Notes: generated by a model not told the origin, from the sequence alone. 64,000 nt of DNA from Phytopseudomonas flavescens (GCF_900100535.1 NZ_FNDG01000006.1:124001-188000); one strand, 5' to 3'. Positions 1 to 9,588 are shown, counted from the first letter of the stretch. Numbers and translations: made by a program.

Positions 1-347
<347 letters not shown>

Positions 348-361
348 GCATCACCTTTCCT

Positions 362-390
362 GACGAGGCCGGCAGCATGCCGGCCTCGTC
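362..390 (+). terminator. Hairpin terminator after gltD
   Basis: A perfect 12-bp stem (362-373 with 379-390, GACGAGGCCGGC paired to its complement) encloses a 5-nt loop 15 bases after the gltD stop. Only a short GTTT follows, so it is a hairpin with a weak U-tract. It probably ends the gltBD transcript. Confidence 0.7.
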
Positions 391-532
391 GTTTCCGGCC
401 TTCTAGAGCCTCTTTTCAACGCAGCAGTGCCGACGCGCAGCAGATTTCCAACCGGTTCTTAGCTGACCTGAGGCAATACGCCGCGTTGATCGCGCCTTTA
501 CAGTACCTCCAGCGTTTTCTCAGGAGGTTCCC

Positions 533-1639
533 ATGTTGACCACTGCCATCTTCCCATCCCGTTACGTGCAGGGCCGCGGTGCGCTCGAGCAGCTCGGTTT
601 CGAGTTGTCGCGCTTTGGCAGCAAGGCGCTGGCGCTGCTCGATCCTTTCGCCTATGACAATCTCGCTGCTTCCGTGGACGCAGCCTGCAGCGGCCATGTG
701 CAGTTGCGTCGGGTGCGTTTCGCCGGTGAGTGCAGTGACGAGGAGATCGAGCGTCTGGTGGCACTCGCCGACGACGAGCGGCCCGAGGTGATTCTCGGCA
801 TGGGCGGCGGCAAGGCGCTGGATACCGCCAAGGCCCTGGCCCACGCGCTCGGCCTGCCGGTGGCGGTGGTGCCGACCCTGGCCTCCAGCGATGCGCCTTG
901 CAGTGCGCTGTCGGTGATCTACACCGCCGAGGGCGTCTTCAAACGGTACCTGGTGCTGCCGCGCAATCCGGATCTGGTGCTGGTCGACAGCCAGGTGGTC
1001 GCCCGGGCACCGGCGCGCTTTCTGGTTTCCGGCATGGGCGACGCCCTGGCCACCTGGTTCGAGGCCGAGGATTGCCGCATCAGCGGCGCCGCCAACATGA
1101 CCGGCCGCCAGGGGCCGCGTACCGCCCATGCCCTGGCGCGGTTCTGCTACGACACCCTGCTGGAGTACGGACCTCTGGCCTTGCAGGCCTGCCGCCAGCA
1201 GGTGGTGACGCCTGCGCTGGAGCATGTCATCGAGGCCAATACGCTGTTGTCCGGTCTGGGCTTCGAAAGTGGCGGCCTGGCCGCCGCCCACGCGATTCAC
1301 AATGGCTTCACGGTCCTCGAGGGTACCCATGCCTACTGGCACGGCGAGAAGGTCACCTTCGGTGTGCTGAGCATGCTGATGCTGCGTGACAGCGCGCCGC
1401 GGCTGATCGATGAGGTCTATGGTTTCTGTCTCGCCGTCGGCTTGCCGGTCACGCTCGCCGAGATCGGTCTGCCCGAGGTCAGCGACGCCGATCTGCTGCG
1501 CGCTGCAGAGCTTGCCTGTGCAGCGGGTGAAAGTATCCACAACGAGCCCTTCGCGGTGGATGCGCACAGCGTGCTGGCCGCCATGCGCACCGCCGACGCC
1601 GAGGGCTTTCGGCGGCTGCAGGCGGCTAGGGTCTGTTGA
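533..1639 (+). CDS. gldA: Glycerol dehydrogenase-like family III (iron/zinc) alcohol dehydrogenase
   Basis: 368 residues, the normal length for GldA-type NAD-dependent polyol dehydrogenases. The NAD-binding glycine-rich loop GMGGGKALDTAK is at about 89-100. The three expected metal ligands are present: D170 (in GMGDALATWF), H253 (AAHAIHNG) and H270 (THAYWHGEKV), with the spacing seen in Bacillus glycerol dehydrogenase. The ATG has an ideal AGGAGG five bases upstream. The substrate may be glycerol or another small hydroxy compound; the sequence does not decide. The last residues and the stop codon lie inside a dispersed palindrome (1626-1680) shared with the convergent flavin monooxygenase gene. 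Confidence 0.82.
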   Translation: MLTTAIFPSRYVQGRGALEQLGFELSRFGSKALALLDPFAYDNLAASVDAACSGHVQLRRVRFAGECSDEEIERLVALADDERPEVILGMGGGKALDTAKALAHALGLPVAVVPTLASSDAPCSALSVIYTAEGVFKRYLVLPRNPDLVLVDSQVVARAPARFLVSGMGDALATWFEAEDCRISGAANMTGRQGPRTAHALARFCYDTLLEYGPLALQACRQQVVTPALEHVIEANTLLSGLGFESGGLAAAHAIHNGFTVLEGTHAYWHGEKVTFGVLSMLMLRDSAPRLIDEVYGFCLAVGLPVTLAEIGLPEVSDADLLRAAELACAAGESIHNEPFAVDAHSVLAAMRTADAEGFRRLQAARVC

Positions 1640-1680
1640 CGTTTCACGCACGGCCGCGCCGGAACGTCAACAGACCCTAG
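1626..1680. repeat. Dispersed palindrome family A, full copy 1
   Basis: A 55-bp element with ~19-bp inverted arms (CTAGGGTCTGTTGACGTT and its complement at 1662-1680) around a GC-rich centre. It sits at the convergent junction of two genes: the TGA of the dehydrogenase falls in the left arm and the TAG of the monooxygenase in the right arm. It can form a strong hairpin in either transcript and may act as a bidirectional terminator. Related copies occur at 22950-23004 (full), 45422-45450 (half) and 53666-53686 (half). Confidence 0.85.
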
Positions 1681-3044
1681 ATAACCGTCTGATGGGCGGC
1701 GTGGCGAGGGTCGAGGCGGTCGCCCCGAGCGAACAGCTGGTGCCTGAGAGTGCCGCCCTCGTAAGCCTGGCGGTAGCGGCCACGGCGCTGCAGTTCGGGC
1801 ACCAGCAGGTCGACGACCGCCTCGAGGTCTTCATGAGCGACGGCATAGGTCAGGTTGAACCCGTCGATGCCGGTGGCGTCCAGCCAGGTTTCCAGTTGGT
1901 CGGCGACTTCGCCGGGCGAGCCGAGCAGAACCGGCCCACGACCGCCCAGGCAGACGAACTCGGCGGCTTCGGCCACCGTCCACTGGCGGTTCGGATCGCT
2001 GCGCGTGAAGGACGCCAGGGCGGTACGGCCGGCATCGTTTTCCAGGTATTCGATCACCTGGTCGCCGCCCAGGCTGGACAGATCGATGCCTGTCCAGCCG
2101 GACAGGAGCGCCAATGCGGCCTCGACGTCCACGTAGCGACGGTAGTCGGCCAGCTTCGCCTCGGCAGCCGCCCGGCTCGGCGCGACGATGATCAACGCCT
2201 GGGCGTAGATCAGTTGCTCCTCGGGCTGCCGGCCCGCCTCCCGCAGGGCCTGGCGCAGGCCATCCACCAACCCCTTGAGGACGGTCTGGGTGGGGCCGCT
2301 GATGAACACGCACTCGGCGTGGCGGGCCGCGAAGGCCTGGCCGCGGGGCGAGGCGCCTGCCTGGAACAGCACCGGGGTGCGTTGCGGGGAGGGCTCGCAA
2401 AGGTGCATGCCGGGCACCTGGTAGTGCTCGCCGTGATGGCCGATCGGATGCACCTTGCCCGGGTCGATGTACGAGCTGCCGACCTCGCTGCGGTTGACCG
2501 CATCGTCCTCCCAGCTGTGCTCCCAGAGTTTGTAGAGCACCTGCAGGTATTCCTCGGCCAGCGCGTAGCGCTGGTCATGGCCCAGTTGTCTGTCCAGGCC
2601 CAGGTTGCGTGCGGCGCTGTCCAGGTAGCCGGTGACGATGTTCCAGCCCACCCGGCCGTCGGTCAGATGATCCAGGGTCGACATGCGCCGCGCGAAGGGG
2701 TAAGGGTGCTCGTAGGTCAGCGAGAAGGTCACGCCGAAGCCCAGGTGCCGGGTGACGGCGGCCATGGCCGGGACGATCAGCAGTGGATCGTTGACCGGCA
2801 CCTGCACGCCGCCACGCAGCGCCGCCTCCGGGCTGCCCTGGTAGACGTCGTAGATACCCAGCACGTCAGCGATGAACAGCGCATCGAACAGCCCGCGCTC
2901 GAGCGTTTGCGCCAGCTCCAGCCAGTAAGGCAGGCGGTTGTGGTACTGACTGCGATTGAGTGGATGGCGCCAGAGGCCGGGCGACTGGTGGCTGGCGACA
3001 TTCATGCTGAAGGCATTGAAACGGATCGGCTTGCGGGGCGTCAT
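1677..3044 (-). CDS. LLM-class flavin-dependent monooxygenase (NtaA/SnaA/DszA type)
   Basis: 455 residues, typical of the two-component FMN-dependent monooxygenases that act on sulfur compounds, nitrilotriacetate or related small organics. The family pattern is clear: RFNAFSMNVASHQSPGLWRHP at the N-terminus, FDALFIADVLG at about 55, the HLGFGVTFSLTYEHPYPFARR stretch, then GRVGWNIVTGYLDSAARN and VLFQAGASPRGQAFAARHAE. The ATG at 3044 begins the conserved sequence; an upstream alternative adds 14 unlikely residues. It is downstream of an SsuA-like sulfonate-binding protein in the same direction (78-bp gap), so a role in organosulfur use is the best inference. No flavin reductase partner is nearby. 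Confidence 0.8.
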   Translation of the reverse strand: MTPRKPIRFNAFSMNVASHQSPGLWRHPLNRSQYHNRLPYWLELAQTLERGLFDALFIADVLGIYDVYQGSPEAALRGGVQVPVNDPLLIVPAMAAVTRHLGFGVTFSLTYEHPYPFARRMSTLDHLTDGRVGWNIVTGYLDSAARNLGLDRQLGHDQRYALAEEYLQVLYKLWEHSWEDDAVNRSEVGSSYIDPGKVHPIGHHGEHYQVPGMHLCEPSPQRTPVLFQAGASPRGQAFAARHAECVFISGPTQTVLKGLVDGLRQALREAGRQPEEQLIYAQALIIVAPSRAAAEAKLADYRRYVDVEAALALLSGWTGIDLSSLGGDQVIEYLENDAGRTALASFTRSDPNRQWTVAEAAEFVCLGGRGPVLLGSPGEVADQLETWLDATGIDGFNLTYAVAHEDLEAVVDLLVPELQRRGRYRQAYEGGTLRHQLFARGDRLDPRHAAHQTVI

Positions 3045-3122
3045 GGTGGCTCTACCGGTGTGCGGCTCAAGGACTGTCCCCACCACGTGGGTGGGGCGCG
3101 AGGTGGCTCGGTCAGGTCCCTG

Positions 3123-4103
3123 TCAGGGCAGCAGGGACTGTGGATAGACCGCCTCGTCGACGCGCAGGGGCTTGGGAATCAGCCCGAGGCCGAGAAAGGT
3201 GTCTGCCAGTTTTTGCTGCTCCGCGATGATCGAGGGCGTGATGGCCTCGGCGGCATAGTTGCGCCGCTCGGTGGCGAGAAGCAGCACGTCAGGGGCTATC
3301 CCCAGTTGTGGGGCGAGCAGGTCGGCGACCTGCTGAGGATGCTTGTTGGCCCAGTCACTGACCTGCGCCAGTTGTTGGAAGAAGGTCTTCACCAGATCGC
3401 CGTTGTGGTCGGTGAATGCGGCCGTGGACAGGTAGAAGGTACGGTTGTTGGTCAGCCCCTGGCCATCGCGCAGGTTGCGCACCGGCAGCTTCTTTTCGGC
3501 GGCGGCGAGGAACGGGTCCCATAGCGTGGCGGCCTGCACCGAACCCGATTGCAGCGCGGCGATGGCGTCCGCGGCGTTGTTGACATAGGCCGGGGTGATG
3601 TCGCTGTAGCTCAGGCCGACGTCCTGCAGCGCCAGGGCCAGCAGGTACTGGGCGTTCCAGCCGCGACCGGTGGCTACCCGCTTGCCCTTGAGGTCGACGA
3701 TGTTCCGGATGCCTCCCTGATTCTGCGTCAGGATGCCGATGCCCTTGGGGTAGGGTTGTTCTGCCGCCAGATAGACCACCGGCTTTCCGGCAGCCTGGGC
3801 GAATACCGAAGGTGCATCGGCAGCGTGGCCCAGGTCGATGGCCCCGGTGCTCAGCGCTTCCAGCAGTTGCGGCCCGGCGGCGAACTCGTGCCAGCTGACC
3901 TTGACGCCCTGGGGTTCGAGCGCCTTCTCCAGTGCGCCACTTCCTTTGAGAATATTCACGCTGTTGAACTTCTGGTAACCGATTCGCAGCGTCTTGGCGC
4001 TCTCGGCGTGGGCCGCTTGCCACGGCAGCAGGACGGCGCTGGCGGCCGCCAGAAGGCCCAGGGTGAAGGCGCGGCGGCTGGGGAGACGGAAATGACGGGC
4101 CAT
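3123..4103 (-). CDS. Aliphatic sulfonate-type ABC transporter substrate-binding protein (SsuA family)
   Basis: 326 residues. The N-terminus has a twin-arginine-like signal (SRRAFTLGLLAAASAVLLPW...AHA), cleaved near residue 33. The mature part has the SsuA/TauA pattern: LRIGYQKFNSVNILKGSGALEKAL, SWHEFAAGPQLLEALSTGAIDLGHAADAP, then KGKRVATGRGWNAQYLL and ATLWDPFLAAAEKKL. It should bind an alkanesulfonate or similar sulfur source in the periplasm. No permease or ATPase gene is adjacent, so it must work with a transporter encoded elsewhere. The AT-rich upstream region (4104-4240) differs from the flanking GC-rich DNA and probably holds its promoter; sulfur-starvation control is an inference from family. 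Confidence 0.82.
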   Translation of the reverse strand: MARHFRLPSRRAFTLGLLAAASAVLLPWQAAHAESAKTLRIGYQKFNSVNILKGSGALEKALEPQGVKVSWHEFAAGPQLLEALSTGAIDLGHAADAPSVFAQAAGKPVVYLAAEQPYPKGIGILTQNQGGIRNIVDLKGKRVATGRGWNAQYLLALALQDVGLSYSDITPAYVNNAADAIAALQSGSVQAATLWDPFLAAAEKKLPVRNLRDGQGLTNNRTFYLSTAAFTDHNGDLVKTFFQQLAQVSDWANKHPQQVADLLAPQLGIAPDVLLLATERRNYAAEAITPSIIAEQQKLADTFLGLGLIPKPLRVDEAVYPQSLLP

Positions 4104-4337
4104 GCTGAACTCCGAAATCGAACCTGATGGTGGACGGCCCTCAATATAGAATCAGAAGGAACTAACGAGCACGCTTAATCTTCTTTTTTGGTATAACGTT
4201 TTCTTTTCAGTACCTCATCAAGGAATATAAAGAGTGCGTCCGACGTGGCCAAAAGCCGCAGCGAACCACCTGCGCCGTGTCTTTTAGGCCGCGCTTTGCG
4301 ACAATGGCGGGTCTGCCGCCCCCTGGAATCCTGTGCC

Positions 4338-5405
4338 ATGACCGCCCTGAAGAACGACCGTTTCCTGCGTGCTCTGCTCAAGCAACCCGTCGATGTCACC
4401 CCGGTGTGGATGATGCGTCAAGCGGGCCGCTACCTGCCGGAGTATCGGGCCAGCAGGGCCAAGGCAGGGGATTTCATGCGTCTCATGATGAACCCCGAGT
4501 TCGCCTGTGAGGTCACCCTGCAGCCGCTGGATCGTTATCCACAGCTGGATGCCGCGATCCTTTTCTCCGATATCCTCACCATCCCCCACGCCATGGGCCA
4601 GGGGCTGTACTTCGAGACCGGCGAGGGACCACGCTTTCGCAAGGTGATCAGCAGCGCCGCAGATGTGGACGCGCTGCCGATTCCCGATCCGCAGAAAGAC
4701 CTCGGCTATGTGATGGATGCGGTACGCACCATCCGGTCGGCGCTGGGGGGGCGTGTCCCGCTGATCGGTTTCTCCGGCAGCCCCTGGACCCTGGCCACCT
4801 ACATGGTCGAGGGCGGCTCGTCGAAGGATTTGCGCAAGTCCAAGGCGATGCTCTATGACGATCCGCAGGCCATGCACGCGCTGCTCGACAAGCTGGCCCA
4901 GTCGGTCACGGCTTACCTCAATGGGCAGATCCTCGCCGGTGCCCAGGCCGTGCAGATCTTCGATACCTGGGGGGGCAACCTGTCGTCGGCTGCCTACCAG
5001 GCGTTCTCCCTGGCCTACATGCAGAAGATCGTCGACGGCCTGATCCGCGAACATGACGGGCGCAAGGTTCCGGTGATCCTGTTCACCAAGAACGGCGGGC
5101 TGTGGCTGGAGTCCATGGCGGCCACCGGCGCCGATGCGCTGGGGCTGGACTGGAGCTGCGACATCGGCGAAGCGCGCAGGCGCGTTGGTTCGCAGGTGGC
5201 CTTGCAGGGCAACATGGACCCTACCGTGCTGTACGCCAAGCCGGCGGCGATTCGCGCCGAGGTCGCGCGCATCCTGGCCAGCTACGGTAGCGGCAGCGGT
5301 CACGTCTTCAACCTGGGGCACGGCATCACCCCGGAAGTCGATCCGGCCCATGCCGGCGCGTTCCTCGAAGCCGTGCACGAGCTGTCGGCCGCTTACCACG
5401 GTTGA
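4338..5405 (+). CDS. hemE: Uroporphyrinogen decarboxylase
   Basis: 355 residues, the usual length. It converts uroporphyrinogen III to coproporphyrinogen III in cytoplasmic haem synthesis. The signature [13 protein letters not shown] is at about 25-37, and the second signature is present in [17 protein letters not shown] and in FDTWGGNLS. The C-terminal [17 protein letters not shown] completes the family pattern. The ATG at 4338 was chosen because it begins the conserved [13 protein letters not shown] sequence; the longer frame adds 31 unsupported residues. The gene ends 32 bases from the convergent ABC transporter gene. Confidence 0.97.
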   Translation: MTALKNDRFLRALLKQPVDVTPVWMMRQAGRYLPEYRASRAKAGDFMRLMMNPEFACEVTLQPLDRYPQLDAAILFSDILTIPHAMGQGLYFETGEGPRFRKVISSAADVDALPIPDPQKDLGYVMDAVRTIRSALGGRVPLIGFSGSPWTLATYMVEGGSSKDLRKSKAMLYDDPQAMHALLDKLAQSVTAYLNGQILAGAQAVQIFDTWGGNLSSAAYQAFSLAYMQKIVDGLIREHDGRKVPVILFTKNGGLWLESMAATGADALGLDWSCDIGEARRRVGSQVALQGNMDPTVLYAKPAAIRAEVARILASYGSGSGHVFNLGHGITPEVDPAHAGAFLEAVHELSAAYHG

Positions 5406-5437
5406 CGGCGCCCCGCGACGATCCTGCGGCAGCCCCT

Positions 5438-7096
5438 TCACTGCAGGCGCAGGCACCTGTTGTGGTAGCGTTCGAGGTTCGCGTGGTGCGCCACGCTGAT
5501 GACGGTGGCGTTCGGCAGTTGCGCGGCCACCAGTTGGTAGAGATTGTCTTCGTTGGCGGTGTCCAGCGCCGAGGTGGCCTCGTCGAGGAACAGGTAGTCG
5601 GGCCTGTGCAGCAGCACCCGGGCGAAGGCCAGGCGCTGTTGCTCACCGGGTGACAGGCGTTTTTCCCAGTGGTCGTGCTGCGCCAGCCTGTCGGCGTAGC
5701 CGTGCAGGCGCACCTGCTGAAGCGCTTGCACGCACTGGGTATCGGTGAAACCTTCCACGGCGGCGGGGTAGCACAGCGCGCCTTTCAGTGAGCCGGGGGG
5801 CAGGTAGCTTTTCTGCGGCAGGAACAGGTGCTTGCCGCCAGGCAGGTCGATCCGTCCCGCGCCGTGGGGCCATAGTCCGGCTAGGGCGCGCAGCAGGGTG
5901 CTCTTGCCGGCGCCCGATGGGCCTTGTACCAGCCAGCGCTGCCCGGCAACGATGTCCAGGTCGCCCACGCGGTTCAGCGGCGCGCCATCCGGTCGGGCCA
6001 GAAGCAGGCCGCGGATGTGCAAGCTGGCGTCGGCACTTACGGTCAGCCGGATGCCGGCGACGGGCACCGCCTTTAGCGCCTGGTCGAATTCGCGCAGCCG
6101 CTGCAACACCGAGCGCAGCAACGCCAGTTCCTTGTAGTTGAACAGGAACCAGGACAGCGCGGTGCGCAGGCGCGCGAAGCCGACGCTCAGCTGCATCACC
6201 CCGCCGATGGTGATCTGCCGGGCGAAGTAGCGGGGGATGGCGATGACGTAAGGCAGGATGCTGCCGACCTCGACATAGATTGACTCGGTGAAGGCGACCC
6301 GCTTGGTGTAGGTCATCAGGCCGCGCCAGTTGTGGCGGATGGCGTGGAAGGCCTGGCGCAGGCGCTGATGCTCGATCGGCTCGCCCCGGTAGAAGGCGAC
6401 CTGCTCGGCATGTTCGCGCAGGCGCACCAGCAGGTAGCGGAAGTCCGCTTCGTATTGTTGCTGGCGGTAGTCGAGGCCGACCATGGGCTTGCCGATCTTC
6501 TCCATGATCCAGGAGCCGACCAGGGCATAGAGCACCGCAGCCCAGAGCATATAGCCGGGCAGCGCCCAGTCGATCCCCACGGCGCCCAGCGAAAGGCTGC
6601 CCGACAGCCCCCAGAGGATCACCGAGTAGGACACCACGTTGACGATGTTCTTCAGCAGGCCGAGGCTCAGGCTCAGGGTCTTGCCGGCCAGGTGGTTGAG
6701 GTCCTCGGCGATGCGTTGATCGGGGTTGTCGGCGAGCTGGCCGGCTTCGATCCGCTGGTAGGCGTGGTCGTTCAGCCAGCGTACCAGGAACACCTCGGTC
6801 AGCCAGCTGCGCCAGCGGATTTCCAGTAACTGGCGGAAGAACATGCTGAAGGTCGAGGCGAGGGTGATCGCTGCGATCAGTGCGCCCAGGGTCCACATCA
6901 GTGGCCAGATCGCCTCGCGCTCGAACGCCGAGAGGGCATCGAAGAAGGCTTTCTGCCAGTTGCTGATGCTCACTGCGCAGTACACGGTGAGCAGATCCAG
7001 GGCGATGACCAGGGCGAGCAGGCCGTAGGCGTGCCATTTGTCGTCCGACAGCCAGTAGGGGCGAATCAGTTGCCAGGCGGAGGGAGACGCTTTCAT
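5438..7096 (-). CDS. ABC transporter, fused permease/ATPase of the YddA / SbmA-BacA-like family
   Basis: 552 residues with a membrane domain first (about 1-330, five or six hydrophobic segments including YGLLALVIALDLLTVY and WPLMWTLGALIAAITLAST) and an ATPase domain after about 360. Walker A is GPSGAGKST, the signature is LSPGEQQR and Walker B is YLFLDEATSALD. Relatives move peptides, vitamin B12 or unknown compounds in or out of the cytoplasm. It lies 70 bp downstream of a TonB-dependent receptor on the same strand, with a hairpin between them, so the pair could handle one ligand across both membranes. Given the neighbouring CsoR system, a metal-binding compound is possible, but this is inference. 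Confidence 0.85.
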   Translation of the reverse strand: MKASPSAWQLIRPYWLSDDKWHAYGLLALVIALDLLTVYCAVSISNWQKAFFDALSAFEREAIWPLMWTLGALIAAITLASTFSMFFRQLLEIRWRSWLTEVFLVRWLNDHAYQRIEAGQLADNPDQRIAEDLNHLAGKTLSLSLGLLKNIVNVVSYSVILWGLSGSLSLGAVGIDWALPGYMLWAAVLYALVGSWIMEKIGKPMVGLDYRQQQYEADFRYLLVRLREHAEQVAFYRGEPIEHQRLRQAFHAIRHNWRGLMTYTKRVAFTESIYVEVGSILPYVIAIPRYFARQITIGGVMQLSVGFARLRTALSWFLFNYKELALLRSVLQRLREFDQALKAVPVAGIRLTVSADASLHIRGLLLARPDGAPLNRVGDLDIVAGQRWLVQGPSGAGKSTLLRALAGLWPHGAGRIDLPGGKHLFLPQKSYLPPGSLKGALCYPAAVEGFTDTQCVQALQQVRLHGYADRLAQHDHWEKRLSPGEQQRLAFARVLLHRPDYLFLDEATSALDTANEDNLYQLVAAQLPNATVISVAHHANLERYHNRCLRLQ

Positions 7097-7133
7097 CGTG
7101 GGTCTTCAGGCGAATGGGCGAAGCACGCCATTG

Positions 7134-7161
7134 CACCGGGGCTCGTCGCCGAGCCCCGGTG
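7134..7161 (-). terminator. Hairpin between the TonB receptor and ABC transporter genes
   Basis: A perfect 12-bp stem (CACCGGGGCTCG at 7134-7145 with its complement at 7150-7161) and a 4-nt loop begin just after the receptor stop codon. No U-tract follows in the direction of transcription. It may be a terminator or an intercistronic hairpin that limits downstream expression. Confidence 0.6.
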
Positions 7162-7166
7162 TGCGG

Positions 7167-9371
7167 CTAGTAGCTGGCGCGTAGCGACAGGGTGAAATGG
7201 CGCGGCTCGCCGTAGGTGTTGTAGGTGTTGTTGCCGAGGCTGGCGTAGTACGTGCGGTCGCTGAGGTTCTCGCCGTTGAGAGCCAGCGTCAGGTGTTCGT
7301 TCAGCGCGTAGCTGGCCACGGCGCTGACCAGGGCGTAGCCGCTCTGCTTGCGGTCCGAGGCGAAGCGGTCGCTGCCGTAGGCGCTGCTGGCCGTGACCCC
7401 TGCGCCAAGGGCCAGGCCTTTGAGCGCGCCACCCGGGAAACGGTAGTGGCTCCACAGCTTCAAGCTGTGCTTGGGCGAGGAGTGGCTGAACAGGCCGGCG
7501 TTGCTGTCATCCTTGAGGTAGCGGGTCTTGAGGTGGGTATAGCCGGCACTGATGTCCCATCCCGGCAGCGGCCGGCCATTGACTTCCAGTTCCCAGCCAC
7601 GGCTCTCCACTTCGCCGGCAGCGATGTAGTAATTGGGGGCGTTCGGGTCTTCGAAGGGGCGGTTCTCGTCGCGGATGCGGAAGGCCGCCAGCGTGGCGTT
7701 CAGGGCCTCGTCGAAGAAGGCGGTCTTGATGCCCACTTCGTACTGCTTGCCGACCCTGGGGGCGAGCGTGCCGCCGCCGGCCTTCTCGTAGTTCTGCGGA
7801 ATGAAGATGTCCGAGTAGCTGGCGTACAGCGATGCCTGTGGGATCGGTTGGTAGACCAGGCCGCCATAGGGCGTGAACTCGTCATCGCTCGACTCCCCCT
7901 GACTCCAGGCCGTGGGCGTGGACGGGGATCGGCTGCGACTCTTGTAGTCGTAGTCGCTCAGGCGGCCGCCGGCCACCAGCGTCAGCGGATCCAGCAGGCG
8001 CAGGCGAAGCTGGCCGTAGACGCCACTCTGTTCGGTCAGGCGTTCCGCCCCCCGGTTGCGCACGAGGCTGGGCTCGGCCAGGTCGGGATTGGCCAGGTCG
8101 AGACCGCTGGCCGCGCTGCCCACCAGGCTCGAGGCGCTGCGGTTGCTGCCCCAGGTGTCGCTGCTGCGCACCCGGTAGTCGTCCTGGTTGTAGCCGATCA
8201 ACGCCTGGTGCTCGCGGCCAAGCAAGCGGAACGGCCCCGAGGCATAGAGATCGGCCGCCCGGCGGCGCGAGTCGCCCTGGTATTCGCGCAGGAAGACATA
8301 GCTGAAGGTGTGGTCGCTCAGGTCGACGCCGCCTGCTCCGGGCACCGCATCCTTCCATTCGCTGTCCTGGCTGAGGTAGCGCAGCTTGGCGGTCAGGCTC
8401 CAGTCGTTGGCGAAGCGCTGTTCGGCGGCCAGCACGGTTTCCCGGGTGTGCGTGCGGTTGTAGCTCCAGTCGGGATAGGGGGTGGTGGCGCGAGACACGT
8501 CCAGCAGGCGGCCCGCCGTGCCGCCCGGCGCACTGACCGGCAGGCCGGAGAAGGGCACGTCGATGTCGTTGTCCTGGCGGGTGTGCGCCAGCGACAGGGT
8601 GAGAGCATCGTTCAGGTCGAGCTCCAGCACGCCATGGCCGACCCATTTGCGCTGGTGCGTGCGGTCGTAGAAGAAGTCGCGATCCTGGCCGACGCCGACG
8701 AAGCGGCCGCGCAGGCGCCCGTCGGCATCCAGCGGTCCGGTGATGTCCAGCTCGCCGCGCTGGTTGTCCCAACTGCCGGCACTGATGCTGCCGTCGAGGC
8801 CGAACTGGGCGCGGGGCTTCTTGGTCACCACGTTGACCGTGCCACCCAGGTCGCCGCTGCCCTGCAGTACGCCGGATGGGCCGCGCAGCACCTCGACGCG
8901 ATCGTACACGGCCAGGTCGAACTGTTCCGCGCCGCTCAGCCCACCTGTGCTGGCAACCCCGTCGATGCTGACGTTGAGACCGTAGCCGCGCGACCAGTAC
9001 TGGCTCTGTGCGGTGTCGTTGGGAATCACGGTAACGCCCGGGGTCTGGCGTAGCGCATCCTCCAGGGTATTGAGGTTCTGGTCTTCGATGCGCTGGCGGG
9101 TGATCACGCTGACCGACTGAGGAATCTCTCTCGGCGCGACCGGCAGCTTACTGGCCACCGTGGTGCGCTGGGCGGCATAGGCATCGGTGTCCTCGCTCTG
9201 GCCCTGCCCCCATACCGTCAACGTTGGCAGGCTGGTTGGCGCGGTGTCTTCATCTTCCAGAGACTGTGCCAACAGTGGACCGGACAGGCCGGCCAGCAGG
9301 CCGAAGCCGATCCAGCGGTAGCATTTATGAATACCCCATACCTGTATGCTTTCATGGCGATCCACGCTCAT
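7167..9371 (-). CDS. TonB-dependent outer membrane receptor
   Basis: 734 residues. A signal peptide occupies roughly the first 36 residues (hydrophobic GFGLLAGLSGPLLA). The plug domain follows with IPQSVSVITRQRIEDQNL, LRQTPGVTVIPND, YDRVEVLRGPSGVLQGSGDLGGTVNVVTK, then a beta-barrel ending in TYYASLGNNTYNTYGEPRHFTLSLRASY with a terminal aromatic residue. No N-terminal STN signalling domain is present, so it is not a FpvA-type transducer. It resembles ferric-siderophore receptors in general layout. The ATG at 9371 has GGGGAGG four bases upstream. A palindrome like a CsoR operator lies within codons 9-14. Substrate unknown; a copper-linked or metallophore ligand is an inference from the neighbours. 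Confidence 0.88.
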   Translation of the reverse strand: MSVDRHESIQVWGIHKCYRWIGFGLLAGLSGPLLAQSLEDEDTAPTSLPTLTVWGQGQSEDTDAYAAQRTTVASKLPVAPREIPQSVSVITRQRIEDQNLNTLEDALRQTPGVTVIPNDTAQSQYWSRGYGLNVSIDGVASTGGLSGAEQFDLAVYDRVEVLRGPSGVLQGSGDLGGTVNVVTKKPRAQFGLDGSISAGSWDNQRGELDITGPLDADGRLRGRFVGVGQDRDFFYDRTHQRKWVGHGVLELDLNDALTLSLAHTRQDNDIDVPFSGLPVSAPGGTAGRLLDVSRATTPYPDWSYNRTHTRETVLAAEQRFANDWSLTAKLRYLSQDSEWKDAVPGAGGVDLSDHTFSYVFLREYQGDSRRRAADLYASGPFRLLGREHQALIGYNQDDYRVRSSDTWGSNRSASSLVGSAASGLDLANPDLAEPSLVRNRGAERLTEQSGVYGQLRLRLLDPLTLVAGGRLSDYDYKSRSRSPSTPTAWSQGESSDDEFTPYGGLVYQPIPQASLYASYSDIFIPQNYEKAGGGTLAPRVGKQYEVGIKTAFFDEALNATLAAFRIRDENRPFEDPNAPNYYIAAGEVESRGWELEVNGRPLPGWDISAGYTHLKTRYLKDDSNAGLFSHSSPKHSLKLWSHYRFPGGALKGLALGAGVTASSAYGSDRFASDRKQSGYALVSAVASYALNEHLTLALNGENLSDRTYYASLGNNTYNTYGEPRHFTLSLRASY
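9331..9347 (-). promoter_or_regulatory. CsoR-operator-like palindrome inside the TonB receptor gene start
   Basis: Read on the minus strand the site is ATACAGGTATGGGGTAT, 14 of 17 bases identical to the palindrome at 9595-9611 near copZ. It lies 25-41 bases inside the receptor coding sequence, an unusual place for a repressor site; a roadblock or a promoter close to the start codon would explain it. Chance similarity is possible. Confidence 0.5.
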
Positions 9372-9571
9372 GGTTCCTCCCCGGTGACGACGGTAAAAAA
9401 GAGGTACTTCCGCCAGATCTGTGGCTGGTCAGCGGGGATGGATGGTAGGTAGCAATGAAAATGCAGTAAAAAGACTGTTTTTGAATATTTATAGTTATAA
9501 GTCGTCTATGGAAATATAACCTTTTGAATAGGCTGGATTTTTATCCAGCGAGGCGGCGAATTCCTGATCAT

Positions 9572-9588
9572 ATACCTACCTGGGGTAT
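9572..9588 (+). promoter_or_regulatory. csoR operator: CsoR-operator-like palindrome 1
   Basis: ATACCTACCTGGGGTAT fits the pattern ATACC-N5-GGGGTAT. Known copper-responsive CsoR operators of Firmicutes have the same frame (ATACC...GGGGTAT). It is upstream of copZ and separated by 6 bases from a second, oppositely oriented copy. Confidence 0.7.

Noticed and set aside
1410..3524. 704-residue open frame opposite the flavin monooxygenase gene
   Set aside because: It lies wholly across recognised genes on the other strand, has a low-complexity glutamine/alanine/valine-rich composition, no family motif, and no ribosome-binding site. GC-rich antisense frames like this are common here.
7197..9053. 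618-residue open frame opposite the TonB receptor
   Set aside because: It is antisense to a clear receptor gene and has no recognised domain; composition is that of shadow frames in GC-rich DNA.
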